NCBI RefSeq assembly: GCF_001687545.1 | Contig: NZ_CP016545.1 | Span: forward strand, 843,501-907,500 | Length of the DNA stretch: 64,000 nucleotides | Source of the DNA: Paraurantiacibacter namhicola | GTDB taxonomy: Bacteria; Pseudomonadota; Alphaproteobacteria; Sphingomonadales; Sphingomonadaceae | Reading direction: 5' to 3' | Part shown: piece by piece, positions 52,211 to 61,771 of the stretch | Layout of the letters: each line of letters starts with the position of its first letter | How positions within the stretch are numbered: the first letter of the stretch is position 1 | Notes under the pieces: model-generated | Database searches by the model: none | What the model saw: the letters and a program-made list of their open reading frames with translations, nothing else | What the model was told of the DNA's origin: nothing | Position numbers and translations under genes: made by a program

Positions 52211-53326
52211 ATGACGGTCGAAAGTACCAAAGCAAAGATCGTGTCCGTGCAGGCGCTGCGCGCGCTCGCGGCCGGTACAGTCGCTCTTGTTCATATCGCC
52301 TGGGGTTTTGCCGACCATGTTGGCGGCGGCTTCGGCGTGCGGATCGACATGGAGCGCGCGGCGCAGGCCGCGGTCGTCGTGTTCTTCGTCATCTCCGGCT
52401 TCATCATGGTGGTCGCCTCCAGGCATCTATTCGGTGAGCCCGGAGCGCGCCGGATTTTCCTGCTGCGCCGCGCGATCCGCATACTGCCGCCCTATTGGAT
52501 TGCCAGCGCTCTATTGGCGGCAGTCCTGGGATTGATGCTGGCGCAGGACCTCGACTGGCTGCGCTTTGCGCAGTCGCTCGTCCTGGTTCCTTATTGGCCG
52601 GACAATGGCTCGATCAGACCCACCATGTTCCTGTGGACCGGTTGGACATTGTTCTTTGAAATGGTGTTCTACCTGCTGTTCGGGATGCTCATGACCAGGG
52701 GACGCGCGGCGGCGATTTCCGGTGCGCTGTGCGGCATCGCCGTGCTGGTGCTGGCCGGGTTTTTCATCCCGCCTGAAAACGTCATCGCATGGTCGCTGAC
52801 CCGCCCGATCCTTCTGATGTTTCCCGTGGGCATCGCCATGGCCGTCTTGCGGGAAAGCGGCCTGGCCCTGCCTGCGGCACTGCGTCTTGCAATACTGGCA
52901 GCGGCCGCGGCTTCGTGGTGGATGCTGGATGCGCCGGGCAGCACCGTGAGCCTGGGCGTGGATTACGTCCTGTGGGCGGGGCTCCCGCCTGTACTCTTTA
53001 CCATTGCCGTACTTGGCGGCCCGCTGGATCTGCCGGCCCCGGCATTCTGGAATGCCGGCGGCGATATCAGCTATGCGCTGTACCTGCTGCACGTTCCGCT
53101 CGCCTGGGCGTGGATATGGATATATCCGCGCTTGCCGTTCGTGGAGCCGGATCCGTGGGGTTTCCTCGTAACGGTGTCCTTCATCACCCTTCTCGCCAGC
53201 TGGATATTCTATCGCTTCGTTGAGGTGCCCCTGACGCGTCGCCTGCTAAGGCTGAGCGGAGCACGGGAGGATCGTTCTGAGATGACACATCGGGCCACGA
53301 GTAGCTTGCCACGGGTCCGGCAATAG
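52211..53326 (+). CDS. Acyltransferase 3 family membrane protein (copy 2)
   Basis: Protein of 371 residues, paralogous to copies 1 and 3. It has VQALRALAAGTVALVHIAWGF (Arg and His of the family), FFVISGFIMV, FLLRRAIRILPPYWIAS, GWTLFFEMVFYLLFG and the C-terminal ALYLLHVPLAW. About ten helices are expected, and the C-terminal 25 residues are polar. ATG 52211 is 55 bases after copy 1. The order of motifs with copy 1 shows tandem duplication. Acyl group (often acetyl or succinyl) and acceptor are not predictable. Confidence 0.88.
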   Translation: MTVESTKAKIVSVQALRALAAGTVALVHIAWGFADHVGGGFGVRIDMERAAQAAVVVFFVISGFIMVVASRHLFGEPGARRIFLLRRAIRILPPYWIASALLAAVLGLMLAQDLDWLRFAQSLVLVPYWPDNGSIRPTMFLWTGWTLFFEMVFYLLFGMLMTRGRAAAISGALCGIAVLVLAGFFIPPENVIAWSLTRPILLMFPVGIAMAVLRESGLALPAALRLAILAAAAASWWMLDAPGSTVSLGVDYVLWAGLPPVLFTIAVLGGPLDLPAPAFWNAGGDISYALYLLHVPLAWAWIWIYPRLPFVEPDPWGFLVTVSFITLLASWIFYRFVEVPLTRRLLRLSGAREDRSEMTHRATSSLPRVRQ

Positions 53327-53358
53327 GTTCTACCCGACGTGCATACCAAGGGGGGGAT

Positions 53359-54444
53359 ATGCCGACACATCGCAGCGAACGGATCCAGTCGATCCAGCTC
53401 ATGCGCGTGCTCCTGGCCTTCATGGTGGCGGGATACCACTATGCCTATGCTTTCGCGGCGAACATCGGGGAGGGCTTGTCCCTGCCCCCGACAGACTACC
53501 AGTTCGGCAGCGCGGGCATGGTCAGTTTCTTCTTCATGTCCGGCTACATCATCACCTTTGCCAGCCGCCGCGATTTCGAAGATCCGCATGGCTCGCGCAA
53601 TTTCCTCATTCGGCGCTTCACGCGAATCCTGCCGACCTGGTGGGTGTCGCTCTTCGTCCTCGCCTTCGCCCTGATTTTCCTGGCCGGGCAGAGTGTGGAC
53701 CCGATCAATTTCCTTCGCTCGCTTGCCCTGCTTCCCAGCTGGACGATCGGTAACGAGGCCTTTCCGCAGCCACTGAACTATCCCGGTTGGACCCTGTTCA
53801 TTGAAATGGTGTTCTACCTCGGTTTCGGCCTCGCGATCATGTTCGGAAAGAGGATCGCTTACGCCGCGATTGCCATCGGTGCCCTGGTCGCAGTGACGCT
53901 GGGGACGATGCTGCAACCAGAAGGCGCCATCGCATACATGTTGACCACGCCGGTCTATGTGATGTTCCCGCTTGGCATCGCGCTCGCCTCATGGCGGCTT
54001 GGCGGCGGGGCGATGAAATTGTGGCAGAGGATCGCCATTTTCGGCGTTGCTGCAGCCATTTTCATGACCGCGCCATTCCCGAGCACCGGCATCGACCTCG
54101 GCTGGGAGTATCTATGGTGGGCGGGCGTGCCCGGCATGCTGGCCTGCACGGCAATACTTGGCGGGCCGATGCAGGTGCCATTCTTCGATCTGGTGGACCG
54201 GATGGGAGACGCTGTTTACGCGCTGTACCTGTTCCACATCCCACTCGCATGGATTTGGACCTGGGGTTTCCCGAAACTCGTGGTCGGCCAGCCAGAACTC
54301 TTCTTTGTCTCGCTATTCTCTGCCAGCGTGGTCTTCAGCTGGTATTATTATCACTGGCTGGAGCTGCCGCTTATCAAGCAGGTGAACCGGCGGCTGAAGG
54401 CATCGGCGCAGAACGACCGGATGCTGCAGCGCACGGGATACTGA
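53359..54444 (+). CDS. Acyltransferase 3 family membrane protein (copy 3)
   Basis: Protein of 361 residues with the same layout: [64 protein letters not shown] and [11 protein letters not shown]. It is more divergent from copies 1 and 2 than they are from each other. A strong Shine-Dalgarno run AGGGGGGG lies before ATG 53359. It ends 89 bases before hslU. Export of an O-acylated surface glycan is the general role; nothing in the sequence fixes the substrate. Confidence 0.88.
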   Translation: MPTHRSERIQSIQLMRVLLAFMVAGYHYAYAFAANIGEGLSLPPTDYQFGSAGMVSFFFMSGYIITFASRRDFEDPHGSRNFLIRRFTRILPTWWVSLFVLAFALIFLAGQSVDPINFLRSLALLPSWTIGNEAFPQPLNYPGWTLFIEMVFYLGFGLAIMFGKRIAYAAIAIGALVAVTLGTMLQPEGAIAYMLTTPVYVMFPLGIALASWRLGGGAMKLWQRIAIFGVAAAIFMTAPFPSTGIDLGWEYLWWAGVPGMLACTAILGGPMQVPFFDLVDRMGDAVYALYLFHIPLAWIWTWGFPKLVVGQPELFFVSLFSASVVFSWYYYHWLELPLIKQVNRRLKASAQNDRMLQRTGY

Positions 54445-54533
54445 CCTCCGGGTTGAAATCGGCGCCGCGCAGGCCACATTCGCTGGCACGGATACGGGCG
54501 CGAACGGGACCTGCGCCGCTACAGAAAGAGATC

Positions 54534-55832
54534 ATGGACAACCTCACCCCCAAGGCGATTGTCGCCGCGCTGGACGAACACATCATCGGGCAGAAGGATG
54601 CCAAGCGCGCGGTTGCCGTGGCGCTGCGCAACCGCTGGCGCCGTCAGCGGCTGGACGCGGATCTGCGTGACGAGGTGACGCCCAAGAACATTTTGATGAT
54701 AGGCCCCACCGGCTGCGGCAAGACGGAGATCAGCCGCCGGCTGGCGAAGTTGGCCAGTGCGCCCTTCGTGAAGGTGGAGGCCACCAAGTTCACTGAGGTC
54801 GGCTATGTCGGCCGCGATGTGGAGCAGATCGCCCGCGACCTGGTGGAAGAGGCGATCCGCCTGGAAAAGGACCGCCGCCGCGAAAGCGTGCGCGAGGCTG
54901 CCAGCGAGGCTGCCATGGACCGGCTGCTGAACGCGCTGGTGGGTGACAATGCGAGCGAGGCAACGCGTGAGAGCTTCCGCCAGCGCGTGGTCGACAATTC
55001 CATGAACGATACCGAAGTCGAGATCGAAGTCGCCGATGCGCCCTCCGCGCAGATGGAGATCCCCGGCATGGGCGGCGGCATGTCGATGATCAACCTCAGC
55101 GACATGATGGGCAAGGCCTTTGGCAAGCAGCCTACCAAGCGGCGGAAGCTCAAGGTCCCCGATGCATGGGACAAGCTGGTCGAGGAAGAGGCCGAGAAGC
55201 GCATGGACCAGGACGACGTCGCCCGCGTCGCGCTGGAGAATGCCGAAACAAACGGCATCGTCTTCCTGGACGAGATCGACAAGATTGCCGTCAGCGACGT
55301 TCGCGGCGGCTCCGTGTCCCGCGAGGGCGTGCAGCGCGACCTGCTGCCGCTGATCGAGGGCACCACTGTTGCCACCAAATACGGGCCGATGAAGACCGAC
55401 CACGTGCTGTTCATCGCCAGTGGCGCTTTCCACGTCTCCAAGCCTTCCGACATGCTCCCTGAATTGCAGGGCCGCCTGCCGATCCGCGTCGAGCTGCGCA
55501 GCCTGACGGTGGAGGACTTCGTCCGCATCCTGAGCGAGACGAAGGCCAACCTCGTCAGTCAGTACAAGGCGCTGCTGGGGACGGAAAAGCTGTCGGTCGA
55601 CGTTACAGAGGATGCGGTTCTGGAAATCGCCCGGATCGCCGCGCAGGTGAACGACGGGGTCGAGAACATCGGCGCCCGCAGGCTGCAGACGGTGATGGAA
55701 AAACTATTCGAGGAACTGAGCTTCGAAGCGGAAGAAATGGCCGACCAGAGCGTGACGATCGACGCCGGCTATGTGCGCGAGAAACTGGGCGTGCTGGCCT
55801 CGGATACCGATCTCAGCAAATACATCCTTTAA
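54534..55832 (+). CDS. hslU: ATP-dependent protease ATPase subunit HslU
   Basis: AAA+ unfoldase of 432 residues that feeds proteins to HslV. Start [20 protein letters not shown]; Walker A GPTGCGKT (57-64), pore loop GYVG (90-93), the HslU-specific intermediate domain at about 110-230, Walker B FLDEID (244-249) and the C-terminal part with [15 protein letters not shown], ending DLSKYIL, the tail that docks in HslV. I chose ATG at 54534 with AAAGAG just upstream; a long in-frame extension into the acyltransferase gene is not credible. A promoter for hslU should lie in 54445-54533 or further upstream if transcribed with the acyltransferases. Confidence 0.96.
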   Translation: MDNLTPKAIVAALDEHIIGQKDAKRAVAVALRNRWRRQRLDADLRDEVTPKNILMIGPTGCGKTEISRRLAKLASAPFVKVEATKFTEVGYVGRDVEQIARDLVEEAIRLEKDRRRESVREAASEAAMDRLLNALVGDNASEATRESFRQRVVDNSMNDTEVEIEVADAPSAQMEIPGMGGGMSMINLSDMMGKAFGKQPTKRRKLKVPDAWDKLVEEEAEKRMDQDDVARVALENAETNGIVFLDEIDKIAVSDVRGGSVSREGVQRDLLPLIEGTTVATKYGPMKTDHVLFIASGAFHVSKPSDMLPELQGRLPIRVELRSLTVEDFVRILSETKANLVSQYKALLGTEKLSVDVTEDAVLEIARIAAQVNDGVENIGARRLQTVMEKLFEELSFEAEEMADQSVTIDAGYVREKLGVLASDTDLSKYIL

Positions 55833-55974
55833 TAGGGTCTTGAAGGCGCATCAGTGCTTGCGCAAAGGCGGGCGAATGGAGGCCGGACCGCATTCGGTAG
55901 AGCGGCATGGACTGTTCATCGTGAAGCAGCGGCTTGGCCGTTGACCGGCAGGCCCCGGGTCATATTCCCGGGCA

Positions 55975-57264
55975 ATGGCAAAATTCGGCGCGGCACTCCT
56001 TTCCCTTGTTCTCCTTACAGCTTGTGAGGCTGTCTCTACGCAGCCGGACGTCGCTATACGCGCCCCAGCCGCACCGTCGGGTGCATGCGAAGTGGGCCTC
56101 TATGCAGGGCCGGATAGCGAATTCGTCATCGTCACCAAGAGCGGGGACGGGTATCGGTACCAGACGTCCAGTGGCGAGGTCGGAGACATGATCCCCACCG
56201 GCGCAGCAACGGCATGTGCGGGACCTGGGTTTGTCAACTTTGCTGGCGTGTCCCTGCCGCGGATCGACGCAAGGGTCACGGACACGCGCTTCCGATCCGG
56301 TGATGTCGAGCTGGCAGGACGCCTCATCCAGCCATCCGGCGCCGGACGGGATACCCCGCTCGTCGTCTTCGCACACGGGTCGGAGGACACTGGCTGGATC
56401 GACCGGTCGCCGGAACCCTACCAGATGGTCGGGCGCGGCATCACCGTATTCGTGTATGACAAACGCGGGACCGGCCTTTCGGGCGGGTCATATACGCAGA
56501 ATTTCCCGGCACTGGCCGACGATCTGGTTGCCGCCTCGGCAGAGGCGAAGCGTCTGGTTGAGGGCATGCATGGACGGTTCGGGATCATCGGCCTGAGCCA
56601 GGGCGGCTGGATCGCGCCGCTTGCCGCCGAGCGTGCCGGGGCAGACTTCATCGGGATCGGTTACGGCCTGGTCGTCGACATTCGCGAGGAAGATGCAAGC
56701 CAGGTCGAGCTGGAATTGCGCACGGCGGGCTATCCAGAGGATGTCATTGCCAGGGGCCGCGAACTGACCGACATCACCGCGCGGCTTGTTGCGTCCAATT
56801 ACCGCGATGGCCTGGACGAGTTCGCAGTCTTCCGGGACCGCCATGCGGGCGAGCCCTGGCTGTCTGGCTTGCGCGGTGGATATACCGGCGTGCTCTTGGG
56901 CATACCGATCGCCGAGCTGCGCGATCGCGGCGTACCCATGTTCGACCGGCTGGACATCGACTGGAGCCTCGATCCGGTCGAGGTGCTGCGCGGCGTAAAG
57001 GTGCCGCAGCTATGGGCCCTGGCAGGCGCGGACCGGGAAGCCCCGATGGAAGTGACACTCGCCCGGTTGCAGTCATTGCGGTCCGAAGGCAGCGACATCC
57101 GCGTGTTCGTGTTCCCCGAAACCGACCATGGCATGTGGGAATTCCGCAGGCAGCAAGATGGGTCTCGCATGTCGACAAAGGTTACGGGGGGTTTCCACGA
57201 CCTGATGGCAGATTGGGCACGCGGATCGGTGGCCGGTTCATACGGCCGCGCCGAGGAGCGATAA
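55975..57264 (+). CDS. Alpha/beta hydrolase lipoprotein
   Basis: Protein of 429 residues with a lipobox LLTAC (Cys17). An N-terminal beta-rich domain of about 100 residues holds YQTSSGEVGDMIP; then an alpha/beta hydrolase fold with HGSEDTGW, YDKRGTGLSGG, nucleophile Ser in GLSQGGW (about 205) and acid/His candidates in AGADRE and ETDHGM (His about 380). It is probably an esterase or peptidase of the outer membrane or periplasm. A serine hydrolase linked to beta-lactam or peptide breakdown is possible, but no substrate is known. It stands alone between hslU and the SulP gene. Confidence 0.8.
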   Translation: MAKFGAALLSLVLLTACEAVSTQPDVAIRAPAAPSGACEVGLYAGPDSEFVIVTKSGDGYRYQTSSGEVGDMIPTGAATACAGPGFVNFAGVSLPRIDARVTDTRFRSGDVELAGRLIQPSGAGRDTPLVVFAHGSEDTGWIDRSPEPYQMVGRGITVFVYDKRGTGLSGGSYTQNFPALADDLVAASAEAKRLVEGMHGRFGIIGLSQGGWIAPLAAERAGADFIGIGYGLVVDIREEDASQVELELRTAGYPEDVIARGRELTDITARLVASNYRDGLDEFAVFRDRHAGEPWLSGLRGGYTGVLLGIPIAELRDRGVPMFDRLDIDWSLDPVEVLRGVKVPQLWALAGADREAPMEVTLARLQSLRSEGSDIRVFVFPETDHGMWEFRRQQDGSRMSTKVTGGFHDLMADWARGSVAGSYGRAEER

Positions 57265-57396
57265 CCGGGAGTCGCTACATGGGAACGCGGAATTGCCGGC
57301 AGTAGGCGACCTCCATCGGTAGCCTGCAAACGGCTTACCCGGCTTGTCGCAAAGGCGATCTCGTCAGCGTCATTGGGGCGTCTGATCAGGCCCGGC

Positions 57397-58902
57397 TCAC
57401 GGATGCGGCGCTAGCCCGATCTCCACGCCGGTCTTGTCCGTCAGCGCGAACTTGTCGAACAGGTCGGCGCTTGCGCGGTTGAGGCCCTTCACCTGCACGC
57501 TGCGGCCGTTGCGGCGCATGCGCTCCACCACCTTGTCCAGCGCGCCGATGGCGGAGATGTCCCAGAAATGGGCCTTGCGCACGTCGATGATGACGTGGTC
57601 GGCCGGATCGGGCTGCGTGCTTTCCGGGCCAAGCGCGGCTTCGAAGCGTTCGACGCTGGCGTAGAACACCTGCCCCTTGGCGCGGTAGATGGCGGTGTCG
57701 CCCTTCCGTTCGCGCACGACCTCGAACATCGTCATCACCTTGTGGGTGAAGAAGACGCCCGAAAGGATGACGCCTGCCAGCACGCCGAGCGCCAAGTTAT
57801 GCGTCGCGACAACGACCACGACAGTGGACAGCATCACGACGCTGGACTGCCAGGGATGCTTTCCGAGATTGGCAAAGCTATTCCAGCTGAAGGTGCCGAT
57901 GCTGACCATGATCATGATCGCCACCAGTGCCGGCATGGGCACGCTGCCCACCAGATCGCCCAGCACCGCCAGCATGATCAGCAGGGAAAGGCCGGCGGTG
58001 AAGGTGGACAGGCGTCCGCGCCCACCGCTGGTCACGTTGATGACGGACTGGCCGATCATGGCGCAGCCGCCCATGCCGCCGAACATGGCGGCCACGACAT
58101 TGGCGATACCCTGGCCGCCGCTTTCGCGCCGCTTGTCGCTGCCGGTGTGCGTCATGTCGTCCACGATCTGCGCGGTCAGCAGGCTTTCCAGCAGGCCGAC
58201 TGCGGCCATGGTGGTGGAATAGGGGGCGATGATGCGCAGGGTTTCCCACGTCAGCGGCACGTCCGGCAGCACGAAATAGGGCAGGCCTTCAGGCAGTTCA
58301 CCCATATCGGCGACCGTATTCACCGGCGTGCCGAGCCAGAGGGCAAGCCCGGTCAGCACGACAATGGCGACCAGCGGGCTGGGTACGGCGGTGGTGAATT
58401 TGGGCAACAGGTAGATGATCGCAAGCGCGCCCGCGACCATGACATAGGTCTGCCAGACCACGCCGTCGTTTCCGGGCATCAGTTCGGGCAGCTGCGCCAT
58501 GAAGATCAGGATAGCCAGCGCGTTGACGAAGCCGGTGATGACGGAGCGTGAGACGAACTGCATCAGCAGGTCCAGCCGCAGGGCAGCGGCCAGCAGCTGG
58601 AAGATGCCCATCAGGATGGTCGCGGCAAACAGATATTCCACCCCGTAATCGCGCACCAGCGGTACAACCACCACGGCAACAGCGGCGGTGGCGGCGCTGA
58701 TCATGCCCGGGCGGCCGCCGGTAAAGGCAATGACCATGGCAATCGCGACGGAGGCGTAAAGGCCCACGCGCGGGTCCACGCCCGCAATAATCGAGAAGCC
58801 AATCGCCTCCGGTATCAGCGCCAGTGCCACCACAAGGCCGGCCAGCATGTCGGCACGGATATTGGAGAACCAGTCGCGGCGGATCGCGCTTGTATTGAAC
58901 AT
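57397..58902 (-). CDS. SulP family anion transporter with STAS domain
   Basis: Protein of 501 residues: about eleven to twelve helices followed by a short STAS domain from about residue 400. Typical SulP signatures are LAGLVVALALIPEAIGFSIIAGVDPRVGLYAS at the start, FTGGRPGMISAATAAVAV, and GGMGGCAMIGQSVINVTSGGRGRLSTFTAGLSLL. The STAS part has VIIDVRKAHFWDISAIGALD. SulP proteins carry sulfate, bicarbonate or dicarboxylates with H+ or Na+. The exact anion is not clear; bicarbonate transporters of the BicA type are similar. It has its own promoter region of 128 bases, next to the divergent-free space of the lipid kinase gene. Confidence 0.87.
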   Translation of the reverse strand: MFNTSAIRRDWFSNIRADMLAGLVVALALIPEAIGFSIIAGVDPRVGLYASVAIAMVIAFTGGRPGMISAATAAVAVVVVPLVRDYGVEYLFAATILMGIFQLLAAALRLDLLMQFVSRSVITGFVNALAILIFMAQLPELMPGNDGVVWQTYVMVAGALAIIYLLPKFTTAVPSPLVAIVVLTGLALWLGTPVNTVADMGELPEGLPYFVLPDVPLTWETLRIIAPYSTTMAAVGLLESLLTAQIVDDMTHTGSDKRRESGGQGIANVVAAMFGGMGGCAMIGQSVINVTSGGRGRLSTFTAGLSLLIMLAVLGDLVGSVPMPALVAIMIMVSIGTFSWNSFANLGKHPWQSSVVMLSTVVVVVATHNLALGVLAGVILSGVFFTHKVMTMFEVVRERKGDTAIYRAKGQVFYASVERFEAALGPESTQPDPADHVIIDVRKAHFWDISAIGALDKVVERMRRNGRSVQVKGLNRASADLFDKFALTDKTGVEIGLAPHP

Positions 58903-59030
58903 GGGGATGGCCCGTCTTCAGGAATGGATCGGGCGCAGCGCGGTCGTCCGCGCGCGCACAAGAGCCGCGCCAATGGCCTATGTTGCATTGCAGCACAAGG
59001 GGGCGGGGCGGGGGCCCTCGCGGATCGGGA

Positions 59031-59879
59031 TCAGACGAAGCGGACCGATTGCTGTGTCAACGCGAACTCCACGGGCGAGGAATCGACCACGTCGCCATCG
59101 GCCTGCACGGGCGTTTCGGCATCGCAATGCACGGACAGTCTCTGCGTTTCGAAAACGTGCCAGTGCCCCTTCGGCTTGCGCGATCCGGTCAGGGCATAGG
59201 CCACCAGCGCCAGCAGGTCCCGCCGCCGCGCATCGGGCAGCGCCAGCACGCGCAGGCTCTCGCCTTGCAGCTGCGCGGCGCGGTCCAGTGTCCAGCGCCC
59301 GGCATAATGGCGGCCGCGCAGAACGAAGACCGCCTCGGCCTCCAGCGGGCCATGGTCGCTGACCAGTTGCATGCGCGTGCGCGGCCAGTTGCGGAACAGC
59401 GCGAGCAGCGCCGCGACATAGGCGAAGCGGCCAATCCGCAGCTTCAGCTTCTCCGACACGATGGAAACGGAATGCGCGTCCACGCCTACCGATGCGCAGG
59501 CCAGAAAGGGCGCGCCGCCTATCGTGGCGATGCGCGTGGTCACGGGATCGCGCCGACGTTCCACTTGCCGGGCGAACTCTTCCGGGTCGCGCGAATAACC
59601 CAGCTCCCGCGCAAGCAGGTTGATGGTGCCGGTGGGATAGATCGCCAGCGGCGGCAGGGCTGCGATGTCCGGCTGATTGCCAATCACCAGCCGCGCCGTC
59701 CCATCACCGCCGGCCAGTACGGCAAGGTCGGCACCCGGCGCATCGCGCGACGCGTCGAAACTGTCGCCGAATGCGTGAATGACTTCGTGTCCGCGGCCCT
59801 GCAGGATCGCTGCAAGGCGCTGGACGCGCGCCATGCGCTTGGGCTGCAGGCGTTCGTTATAGACCAGCGCGATCTTCAA
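59031..59879 (-). CDS. Diacylglycerol kinase-like lipid kinase (DAGKc domain)
   Basis: Protein of 282 residues with the DAGKc catalytic domain: LAVLAGGDGTARLV (ATP-binding GGDGT) and IYPTGTINLLARELG, then the C-terminal lipid kinase domain. YegS-like members phosphorylate diacylglycerol, phosphatidylglycerol or sphingoid lipids. A sphingolipid role is attractive because Sphingomonads make glycosphingolipids, but this is inference. The start is TTG at 59879, sharing bases with the TGA of the ABC exporter gene (TTGA), so it is read after it in one operon. A much longer open frame upstream is the ABC gene in the wrong frame. Confidence 0.82.
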   Translation of the reverse strand: MKIALVYNERLQPKRMARVQRLAAILQGRGHEVIHAFGDSFDASRDAPGADLAVLAGGDGTARLVIGNQPDIAALPPLAIYPTGTINLLARELGYSRDPEEFARQVERRRDPVTTRIATIGGAPFLACASVGVDAHSVSIVSEKLKLRIGRFAYVAALLALFRNWPRTRMQLVSDHGPLEAEAVFVLRGRHYAGRWTLDRAAQLQGESLRVLALPDARRRDLLALVAYALTGSRKPKGHWHVFETQRLSVHCDAETPVQADGDVVDSSPVEFALTQQSVRFV

Positions 59880-61723
59880 CCGGCACCCTCCGTGGCCAGC
59901 GCCTCGGCATCCGGACCGGTCTCGGCCTGCTGGCGCGACCACATATCGGCATAAAGCCCGTCGCGGCGCAACAGTTCGGCGTGGCGACCCTGTTCCGCGA
60001 TCCGGCCCGCATCCATCACGTAGATAAGGTCCGCATCGGCGATGGTGGAGAGGCGATGCGCGATGGCCAGCGTGGTTCGGTTTTCTGAGACCCGGTCCAG
60101 CGTGGCGAGGATCTCCTGCTCCGTACGGGAATCGAGCGCACTGGTGGCTTCGTCCAGCAACAGGATCGGCGGATCCTTCAGCAGCGTGCGCGCGATGGCG
60201 ACGCGCTGCTTTTCCCCGCCGGACAGCTTCAGGCCGCGCTCGCCCACCTGCGTTTCCAGTCCGTCCGGAAGGCTGCGGATGAAGGGGCCGATGGCAGCGC
60301 CTTCGGCAGCGGCCATCACCTCCGCCTCGTCCGCACCTTCGCGGCCATAAGCGATGTTGTAGCGCAGCGTGTCGTTGAACAGCACGCTGTCCTGCGGGAC
60401 GATACCGATGCGGCTGCGCAGCGATTCCTGTGTGACCTGAGCAATATCCTGCCCGTCCACAAGGATGCGTCCGGATGAGGGATCGTAGAAGCGGAACAGC
60501 AGACGGCCGATGGTGCTCTTGCCCGCGCCGGACGGGCCGACAATGGCCACGCTGGCACCGGCGGGCACCTCGAAGCTCAGGCCGTGGAGGATTTCGCGCT
60601 CCGGCTCGTAACCGAAGCTGACATTGTCGAACACGACGGAGGGCTGGCGCACGATCAGCGCAGGCGCGCCCGGCACATCTTCGACCTCCACCGGCGTATC
60701 GATCAGGCGGAACATCTGCGCCATGTCGATCAGGCCCTGGCGGATCGTGCGATAGACCCAGCCCAGCAGGTCCAGCGGGCGGAACAGCTGCATCAGGTAT
60801 GTGTTCACCAGCACCAGCGCGCCCGGCGTGAGGTTGCCCTTCGACCATTCCCAGACGGTAAAGGCCATCGCGCCCGCCATCAGCAGATTTGTGATCAGCG
60901 CCTGCGCCATGTTGAGCAGACCAAGCGAGTTCTCGCTCTTCAGCGCGGCGCGGGCATATTGCCGAGCGGACCCGGCATAGCGATCCAGCTCACGCTTCTC
61001 GGCGCTGAAGTATTTGACGGTCTCGTAATTCAGCAGGGAATCCACCGCGCGGGCCAGGGCCTGCCCGTCCAGCTCGTTCATCTCGTGCCGCAGCTTGGTG
61101 CGCCATTCGGTGATGGCCTGCGTCATCCAGATATAGGCGATGACGGTAACGAACGTCGCCGCCACCAGCTCCCACCCGAACAGCGTCCAGAAGATTGCGG
61201 CCACGACCGTAAGCTCGATCAGCGTGGGCGCGATATTGAACAGCAGGAAATAGATCATCGTGTCGATGCTCTTCGTCCCGCGTTCGATGATCTTGGTGAC
61301 CTCGCCCGTGCGGCGCGACAGGTGGAAGCGCAGCGACAGGCGGTGCAGGCGCGCAAACACGTCCTGGGTCAGGCTGAGCACGGCGTCCTGTCCGACGCGC
61401 TCGAACACCATGTTGCGGACATTGTCGAACAGCACGGTGGCGAAACGTCCGCCGGCATAAGCCACGACCAGGCCGATCCCGACCCACAAGGCCGGATCGC
61501 CGTCCGCCGCCATCACGTCCACCGCCCCGGCATAGGCAAAGGGCAGGGTCAGCACGACGGCCTTCGCCAGCAGCACGAACAGCCCGGCCAGCAGGATGCG
61601 GCGCTTCAGGTCGGGCCGGCCTGCGGGCCATAGATAGGGCAGGAAACGGCGGACCGTCTTCCAGCCCGCCTGCTCCATTACGGCATCGCCGGGCGTGTCA
61701 TGAATTGGTGGCATGCCGCCCAA
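59876..61723 (-). CDS. Atm1-type ABC exporter (half transporter)
   Basis: Protein of 615 residues. The membrane part (about 30-340) shows the HMT1/ATM1 subgroup motifs: RLHRLSLRFHLSRRTGEVTKIIERGTKSID and LLNYETVKYFSAEKRELDRY. The ATPase has Walker [11 protein letters not shown]-loop SRIGIVPQDSVLFNDT, signature LSGGEKQRV, Walker B ILLLDEATSALD and the switch His in AIAHRLST. Members export glutathione conjugates or a sulfur compound used for Fe-S clusters, and support metal tolerance. The downstream lipid kinase gene overlaps its stop. ATG at 61723 is used; a start at MEQAGW near residue 16 is possible. Confidence 0.9.
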   Translation of the reverse strand: MGGMPPIHDTPGDAVMEQAGWKTVRRFLPYLWPAGRPDLKRRILLAGLFVLLAKAVVLTLPFAYAGAVDVMAADGDPALWVGIGLVVAYAGGRFATVLFDNVRNMVFERVGQDAVLSLTQDVFARLHRLSLRFHLSRRTGEVTKIIERGTKSIDTMIYFLLFNIAPTLIELTVVAAIFWTLFGWELVAATFVTVIAYIWMTQAITEWRTKLRHEMNELDGQALARAVDSLLNYETVKYFSAEKRELDRYAGSARQYARAALKSENSLGLLNMAQALITNLLMAGAMAFTVWEWSKGNLTPGALVLVNTYLMQLFRPLDLLGWVYRTIRQGLIDMAQMFRLIDTPVEVEDVPGAPALIVRQPSVVFDNVSFGYEPEREILHGLSFEVPAGASVAIVGPSGAGKSTIGRLLFRFYDPSSGRILVDGQDIAQVTQESLRSRIGIVPQDSVLFNDTLRYNIAYGREGADEAEVMAAAEGAAIGPFIRSLPDGLETQVGERGLKLSGGEKQRVAIARTLLKDPPILLLDEATSALDSRTEQEILATLDRVSENRTTLAIAHRLSTIADADLIYVMDAGRIAEQGRHAELLRRDGLYADMWSRQQAETGPDAEALATEGAG

Positions 61724-61771
61724 GTGGGTGTTCGCCGCCGCCTTGGCAATGTTGCGTCCGGCTGGCCCGGG

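Noticed and set aside
59031..60848. One 605-residue frame joining lipid kinase to upstream sequence
   Set aside because: Residues before the kinase domain come from the ABC gene in the wrong frame; a TTG start at 59879 sharing the ABC stop explains both genes.
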